From: JAGWRA01 sp035534615
GTDB taxonomy: Bacteria > Acidobacteriota > Vicinamibacteria > Vicinamibacterales > CAVVIG01
NCBI GenBank assembly: GCA_035534615.1
Contig: DATLRO010000024.1
Location: forward strand, 1 to 14,923
DNA: 14,923 nt
Direction: 5' to 3'
In this document: piece after piece, positions 14,401-14,923 of the stretch
How the letters are laid out: each line of letters starts with the position of its first letter
Position numbering within the stretch: position 1 is the stretch's first letter
The notes under the pieces: model-generated
Databases searched by the model: none
What the model was told of the DNA's origin: nothing
Seen by the model: only the letters and a program-made list of their open reading frames with translations
Translations under genes and position numbers: made by a program

Positions 14401-14923
14401 CGCAGGTGCTCATCCTCGATCCAGATTTGAATCCCGTGCCGGTCGGGGTGTGGGGGGAGCTGTATCTGGGGGGCGCGGGGGTGGCGCGGGGATATGCGGG
14501 ACAGGCGGGGCTGACGGCGGCGCAGTTCGTGCCGGACCCGGTGGGGACGACGCCGGGGGCGCGGGTGTATCGGACGGGGGATCGGGCGCGGTGGCAGGCG
14601 GACGGGACGCTGGCGTACGGGGGCCGGCTGGACCGGCAGGTGAAGGTGCGGGGGCAGCGGGTGGAGCCGGCGGAGGTGGAAGCGGCGCTGCGGCAATGCG
14701 CCGGGGTGCAGGACGCGGCGGTGGTGGCGGCGGCGGGCGCGGGCGGGACGGCGCTGGTGGCGTATCTGGTGTGCGAGGGGGGGGCGGCGCCGACGCGGGC
14801 GGCGGTGGTGGCGGCGGTGAGCGCGCGGCTGCCGGCGGCGCTGGTGCCGGGGACGTTCCTGGTGGTGGGGGCGTTGCCGGTGACGGCGAGCGGGAAGGTG
14901 GATCGGCGGGCGCTGGCGGGGCT
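2487..14923 (+). CDS. Nonribosomal peptide synthetase, four modules visible (C-A-T x3, C-A), 3' end outside window
   Basis: A multimodular NRPS that activates amino acids as adenylates, loads them on phosphopantetheine arms and joins them by condensation. One frame is open from 2487 to the window end (4145 whole codons plus two bases). Order: C1-A1-T1-C2-A2-T2-C3-A3-T3-C4-A4, with T4 missing only because the window ends. Key residues are all present: HHxxxD motifs at 140, 1204, 2265 and 3316; YTSGSTG at 616, 1678, 2744 and 3794; A10 lysines K955, K2021, K3072 and K4137; carrier serines S1012, S2078 and S3129. No E, MT, Ox or TE domain is seen. The start is uncertain: ATG 2487 puts the C domain's first motif at residues 8-17 as usual, but GAGG abuts it with no spacing; GTG 2472 is the alternative. 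There is no N-terminal loading or docking domain. It follows the hydroxylase by 60 bp and is probably co-transcribed. Codon usage shifts sharply near 14440. Confidence 0.97.
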   Translation, partial: MFESSVCFPASFPQRRIWLLDALDAGHAAYTIPAAFRLEGALDRDALERALQALVARHESLRTVFGVEDGHPVQRIAADGRLTLVQEAISGTSAGDRETVLRARLAAHARAPFDLARGPLFRAHLFALGPAEHVLALSLHHIAGDAWSVEILIRELGLLYGAYRDGRPDGLPPLDVQYADCAEFQRQQFEGEAGRRALQYWRDRLAGPLPSSEFLGDRARPAAQTYAGATAARTLPRDLVARLDALARSERVSRFMVMLAVFKLLVHRCTGQPDVIVGTPIANRAHPQTRDVVGLFLNTLALRTSMSGDLSFRQVLARVRRTCLEAYEHQECPFELVVEQVAPERDLSRPPIFQNLFVYLEDQDNRPALAGLRVTAIPLSSGTSKFDVTLTVERRGGDLQATIEYCTDLFDPETAAALLEHYENLCTAVCADAGAAAGDLAMLSSAEEARVLRTFNDTAHGDEDRGTVVDLFEAQVERTPLATAVADRGRRWTYRALNEEANRLAWSLVEAGVEPGAIVGICLERSLEMVAAVLAVLKAGAAYLPLDPVSPDLRLQALLADARARIALTQGSLGRRIAVDGVRLLDLDAADGWRSPHAPVDLARSIPGESPVYVLYTSGSTGQPKGTVLPHRSMRNLIGWHLRTMAAGRKTLQFASLGFDASFHEIFAALCSGGSLVIVPEDVRRDPEALADLLVQERIEKAIVPVVVLSQLTERLLRPGAAPCALTELTATGEQLVITDAVRQFLARQDQCSLWNHYGPTETHVVTSLRLEGPPAGWSSHPSIGRPIDNTRVRLLDARLVPVPVGVPGRLYISGPSLATCYLGRPELTADRFLPDPFAEVPGERMYDTGDLARWRRDGRLDFLGRIDEQIKIRGHRVELGEIESALGAHPAVRQAVVLAREAGGTKQLVAYLVAEAGAITLAAVREFLAERLPEHMIPAHFAVLDRLPLNKNGKIDRAALPDLREGALAPETEYVAPRSESERVLADIWARVLGVSRVGIHDDFFHLGGHSLSAARVVALAQQRFLLPVRLRDLFARPTVAQLAQTIADREPFSGVPLAPAAEAPHYPLSHAQRRLWVLEQMNAEGAAAYNVPGAFIVEGTLSIAALRDALAGLMARHDILRSRIILVRGEPRQEVRPDVEPRIDLADWSDDPDAGGRFGQLAAREAVRAFRMDEAPLWRASVRRLPPRTPGVERHGLLLVFHHLLVDGGSLPVVAHELEVLYRASLRGEPAELRPVTIQYKDYVRWQQALLEADAAEPLRAYWHGQFAEPAAPLDLPHDFPRPAVLGTGGGQIAFPLAEPERHGLQALCLEHGATLFMGLLAGVYALVMRHSGQEDVTLGTPVAGRLHPALEQQVGFYVNTLALRVRAGRSLSFRQLLERVRETVSAALEHQIFPFDRLVDELALERDTSRNPLFDVMVTLHVGAEVTLRLDGLAVEPVPLPGNVSKFELSFDFFQEADRLTGLVEFSTDLYTRERVERMCRRLTALLRSAVADPDRPLADLALLPGDERQEILRAFNPAARDEGDGATVLDLFRRAVADHRRHAAVVCDGRTLRYEELDVRSDAVAHHLAAAGVVPDQVVPVIVPRSERMIVALLGILKAGGAFLPIDTNLPPDRIRYMLRDCAARVLVTDGPLAPAPADHGCRIVDLTALADDATPALAPQRPIDGATLAYVIYTSGSTGAPKGVMIDHRSLALHSRRFRDLQALGPADRVLQYDNIAFDQAIEEIVPALVSGATLFVRGPDLWTPHELWQFLERHRITVFELPTAYWHESIRAWVERGHTGRLGTARLMLVGGEALTAEGVARWREHYAEHIGLMNTYGPTEASVTSASFVFGGTPERPEDAWRVPIGRGLGGQSLYILDDRLEPVGIGVAGELCIGGGGLARGYLGQPGLTAERFVPDPFGAEPGGRLYRTGDLAAWRADGNIVYLGRRDGQVKVRGFRIELAEIERALRAHGAVGDAIVVPREAGPTRELVAYVIAGEAAVEDLRAHLRRQLPDYMVPAVFVCLDAFPLTSRGKIDRARLPDPGVLGRRSAGESRAPRTSLERMLAGIWQRALGLDGIGIDDNFFALGGHSLTATRVVGLAREDHALDLRLTDLFIHQTIAELAGVLAGRDPIGTLPLVALPAQASYALSHSQRRLWIIEQLAADGPAAYNMPAAFLVHGPLDRAALAEAFARLTTRHEVLRTRFVEVDGEPRQEIGPPGGWVMDEEDWAGDPDARHRFSREAERWMYARFDLAGVPPLRVVLRRLSADCHGLVIVLHHLIADGWSIPIVVGELGAGYAEARLGRPPGLAPLARQYKDYAAWQQALLASPGIEPTREFWHRQFETPPEALALPVDHPRPAVQRFEGGRTTVDLGTDARNALERVARDQGVSLFVVLLGAVNALLMRLTGQHDITVGSPVAGRVHPALEDQVGFFVNTLPLRSRPTPERSFAGYVRELGALVVSALEHQIYPFDRLIDELDLDRDLSRSPLIDVMVSLQEIEEQPLALDGVRVEPLDLPHRVSQFDLGFTFDLAGNGLRLDLDYATALFEPPTAARIGRLFGVLLRAALREPALRLASLPLLDPAEQQRLLVDFNAGGVADRPAGSLLDLFARQVARSPDAPAVACAGRTLSYRDLDRRAGQLARLLVQRHGVARGGIVALQMDRSEEMIVGLLGVLKAGAVYLPMDPGHPADRLAHILRHSGARLMLVNSGDPDGGGDRTRPPVAGVTVVRMPVSLSGDDFSLHPAIATEEPAYTIYTSGSTGAPKGVCISHGALANVLASMQRAPGMRAGDVLAAVTTWAFDIAGLEVFLPLVSGACVVVVDRDTAGSGERLARQLDADAVTVLQATPATWRLLVESGWRPPRGFRAWSGGERLPDDVAAALLDCGVELWNLYGPTETTIWSTTRQVRRAAEAGWVGGPIANTRLFVLDDSLELAPVGVRGEICIGGAGLGLGYLHAPDLTAERYVPSPFDPGERLYRTGDAGRWLETGELEFLGRRDFQLKLRGYRIEPAEIEEALRQHPDIADAIVMLRPSGDAELCAFLVSRGEVPGLDALRALLAARLPDYMIPARYVPVDAWPRMPGGKIDRAALRRIDGTGIAAGTPYRAPRTEIERALSRLWAEALGVERVGLDDNFFHLGGHSLTATRIVGLATTTLGLDLGLRDLFTHQTVGGLAGLAAHRRAGAVEPLVAVEPAESYPLSHAQRRLWVLEQMVPAPFSAYNMPSAFLFDTRLSAPDLERAFRGLIDRHEALRTRFVTRNGEPRQEVLDEVALAIDARDWSDRPDAAGDFRRAVAEWAREPFVLEEAPLLRVKVRTLAPGGSGLFVLMHHLVTDGASMAILVRELMELYAAARSGRTLDLAPVPVQYRDYAVWQRRYLDSPAAAPARAFWKAAFDERPEPLLLPQDFPRPPRQSFEGSVVRVELPAAASARFGDLVRTHGASLFAGVLGSVALLLSRLSSQRDIIVGTPVEGRTHPALASPVGFFANTLPLRVVVNGGDSFVDLLGRCRDMVAQALDHQLYPFDGLVDELGLDRDLGRSPLFDVMVVFQDRGTPDLILDGAAAEPVPVGEDVSRFDLTFIVRESAESLELALEYNTALFAPETARRMAGCWKTIVESLAGGADASRQPLARLDILEPAERRNLLARSRPGRPAAHPRARSVIDLFHEAAGRREDECAVVAGDTRVTYRELADRARRIAAALATTHAVAPERVVGILAERTAETVAGILGILEAGGAYLPVADGLPAERIEYMLGSAGAVGLLTSRKGADRVGWLGPRRLEIEHLAGGSAGGAGRHPALPLSLAYIIYTSGSTGRPKGVEVGHDALLDLALGTAETFRSNGDRPLRVCVNSSWAFDASVQQLVGSLCWGHTLFVPPDEVVRDPAALLGYLRDHDIELCELTPTLLESLLQAGLSAGSCPALRCLIVGGESLDWKTVARFYGDSRSTCVLRHQYGPTEASVYATEQLVERTAGMGGRVAIGLPARNAQVLILDPDLNPVPVGVWGELYLGGAGVARGYAGQAGLTAAQFVPDPVGTTPGARVYRTGDRARWQADGTLAYGGRLDRQVKVRGQRVEPAEVEAALRQCAGVQDAAVVAAAGAGGTALVAYLVCEGGAAPTRAAVVAAVSARLPAALVPGTFLVVGALPVTASGKVDRRALAG
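2508..3836 (+). other. NRPS condensation domain C1 (LCL-like)
   Basis: The first motif, FPASFPQRRIWLL (residues 8-20), is of the S-x-x-Q-x-R-x-W type seen in LCL domains, not the starter type (AQxGIW) or the DCL type (LxPxQEGxLFH). The active site is HHIAGDA at 140-146; the usual final glycine is alanine. Later motifs include VGTPIANR and VVGLFLNTLALR, then ERDLSRPPIFQNLFV. It begins within ten residues of the protein start, with no upstream carrier in this window, so its donor must come from another protein. C1 is the most divergent of the four C domains here. Confidence 0.9.
3888..5372 (+). other. NRPS adenylation domain A1, specificity unassigned
   Basis: Core motifs are YTSGSTGQPKG (616-626), FDASFHEIF (from F659), YGPTETH (758-764), YDTGDL, and NKNGKIDR with K955. 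Aligned by eye to GrsA PheA, the ten pocket residues are D-A-H-I-T-T-H-V-V-K. The HVVK tail and the GEQL segment recall proline-activating domains (for example DVQFIAHVVK), but the middle of the code differs, so only a weak proline-like or imino-acid suggestion is possible. The domain itself is certain. Confidence 0.92.
5415..5630 (+). other. NRPS thiolation (peptidyl carrier) domain T1
   Basis: A carrier domain of about 70 residues begins at APRSESERVLADIW. The phosphopantetheine site is DDFFHLGGHSL, with S1012 (codon 5520-5522) as the attachment serine. It carries the residue loaded by A1 and donates to C2. Confidence 0.93.
5685..7025 (+). other. NRPS condensation domain C2 (LCL-like)
   Basis: It starts with YPLSHAQRRLWVLEQM and continues with AYNVPGAF. 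The active site is HHLLVDG at residues 1204-1210, a complete motif. GTPVAGR, VGFYVNTLALR and NPLFDVMV follow. The first motif is of LCL type, so the upstream residue is expected to be of L configuration. It belongs to the same C lineage as C3 and C4. Confidence 0.93.
7080..8576 (+). other. NRPS adenylation domain A2, specificity unassigned, acidic pocket
   Basis: Motifs are YTSGSTGAPKG (1678-1688), FDQAIEEIV (from F1723), LPTAYWHE, YGPTEAS (from Y1823), YRTGDL, and SRGKIDR with K2021. The pocket read by alignment to GrsA is D-Q-E-E-M-V-T-V-T-K. Glutamates at the 239 and 278 equivalents resemble pockets that hold a second amino group (Orn, Lys, Dab types), but the code matches no assigned one I know. 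The basic-residue idea is inference. Confidence 0.92.
8613..8822 (+). other. NRPS thiolation (peptidyl carrier) domain T2
   Basis: The phosphopantetheine site is DDNFFALGGHSLTATR, with attachment serine S2078 (codon 8718-8720). It is closely similar in protein and DNA to T3. Confidence 0.93.
8880..10199 (+). other. NRPS condensation domain C3 (LCL-like)
   Basis: The first motif is YALSHSQRRLWIIEQL. The active site HHLIADG (2265-2271) is complete. VGSPVAGR, VGFFVNTLPLR and SPLIDVMV follow. LCL-type signature; it joins the A2 residue to the A3 residue. Confidence 0.93.
10260..11726 (+). other. NRPS adenylation domain A3, probable glycine
   Basis: Motifs are YTSGSTGAPKG (2744-2754), FDIAGLEVF (from F2789), YGPTETT (from Y2881), YRTGDA (usual leucine replaced by alanine), and MPGGKIDR with K3072. 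The pocket code by eye is D-I-L-Q-A-S-L-I-W-K, which matches the known glycine code DILQLGLIWK at eight of ten positions. Glycine is the best call, with Ala or another small residue as alternatives because the two differences face the middle of the pocket. Confidence 0.92.
11766..11978 (+). other. NRPS thiolation (peptidyl carrier) domain T3
   Basis: The phosphopantetheine site is DDNFFHLGGHSLTATR, with attachment serine S3129 (codon 11871-11873). It is followed by a linker ending in ESYPLSHAQ, the start of C4. Confidence 0.93.
12033..13349 (+). other. NRPS condensation domain C4 (LCL-like)
   Basis: The first motif YPLSHAQRRLWVLEQM is identical in protein to that of C2. The active site HHLVTDG (3316-3322) is complete. 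VGTPVEGR, VGFFANTLPLR and SPLFDVMV follow. LCL-type signature; it joins the A3 residue (probably Gly) to the A4 residue. Confidence 0.93.
13425..14923 (+). other. NRPS adenylation domain A4, specificity unassigned, nearly complete at window edge
   Basis: Motifs are YTSGSTGRPKG (3794-3804), FDASVQQLV (from F3841), YGPTEAS (from Y3939), YRTGDR, and TASGKVDRRAL with K4137. The pocket by alignment is D-A-Q-E-L-V-Q-V-Y-K, which I cannot match to an assigned code. The usual YLPIDP motif reads YLPVAD. From about 14440 to the end the codons change to almost uniformly G-ending, while the protein motifs stay normal. The carrier domain T4 should follow just outside the window. Confidence 0.9.
14445..14491 (+). 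other. G-tract cluster, possible G-quadruplex on the coding strand
   Basis: Five runs of at least four G (14445-14448, 14452-14457, 14468-14473, 14477-14481, 14488-14491) are separated by loops of 3, 10, 3 and 6 bases. The pattern fits a G-quadruplex motif. It lies inside A4 and could be a by-product of the G-ending codon preference here. Confidence 0.35.

Noticed and set aside
13386..14696. A 436-codon minus-strand open frame
   Set aside because: Same antisense register as A4 of the NRPS; no recognisable domain.
1..14923. tRNA, rRNA, CRISPR, insertion sequences or transposase genes
   Set aside because: Nothing resembling these was seen; the only repeats are paralogous NRPS domain motifs.

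Overview
The window is very GC-rich, with codons ending mostly in G or C, and reads as the left edge of a nonribosomal peptide biosynthetic cluster from a high-GC bacterium. No marker gene fixes the lineage. The style (FkbM methyltransferase, AspH-type hydroxylase, long LCL-type NRPS) would suit soil Acidobacteriota, Rokubacteria, Gemmatimonadota or Myxococcota, but this is a guess.

Layout. At 1-159 (minus strand, cut by the window edge) is the N-terminal part of an HxlR-type winged-helix regulator, with a short inverted repeat just upstream (183-199) that looks like its operator. The 230 bp between this gene and the next would hold the divergent promoters. On the plus strand three genes follow in the same direction: an FkbM-family SAM-dependent methyltransferase (390-1400), an aspartyl/asparaginyl beta-hydroxylase-family Fe(II)/2-oxoglutarate oxygenase (1602-2426), and a giant NRPS (2487 to beyond the window end). 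The NRPS frame was followed codon by codon and has no stop from 2487 to 14923, giving 4145 whole codons inside the window.

The visible NRPS order is C1-A1-T1-C2-A2-T2-C3-A3-T3-C4-A4, with the window ending just after the A10 lysine of A4. All core motifs are intact, so the protein looks functional. All four C domains carry the LCL-type first motif and there is no epimerase, methyltransferase, oxidase or thioesterase domain in view. Hand-aligned A-domain codes are: A1 DAHITTHVVK (unassigned, proline-like tail), A2 DQEEMVTVTK (unassigned, acidic pocket), A3 DILQASLIWK (close to glycine), A4 DAQELVQVYK (unassigned).

How the genes may work together: the NRPS adds at least four residues, one probably glycine. 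The hydroxylase and the FkbM enzyme are natural tailoring partners (hydroxylation, then possibly O-methylation). The NRPS opens directly with an LCL C domain, so it probably receives an acyl or peptidyl chain from a protein outside the window. The product is not identifiable from this sequence. The most unusual features are the unassigned adenylation pockets, the lack of an obvious Asp/Asn module for the hydroxylase, and an abrupt change of codon usage inside A4 near 14440 that suggests recombination.
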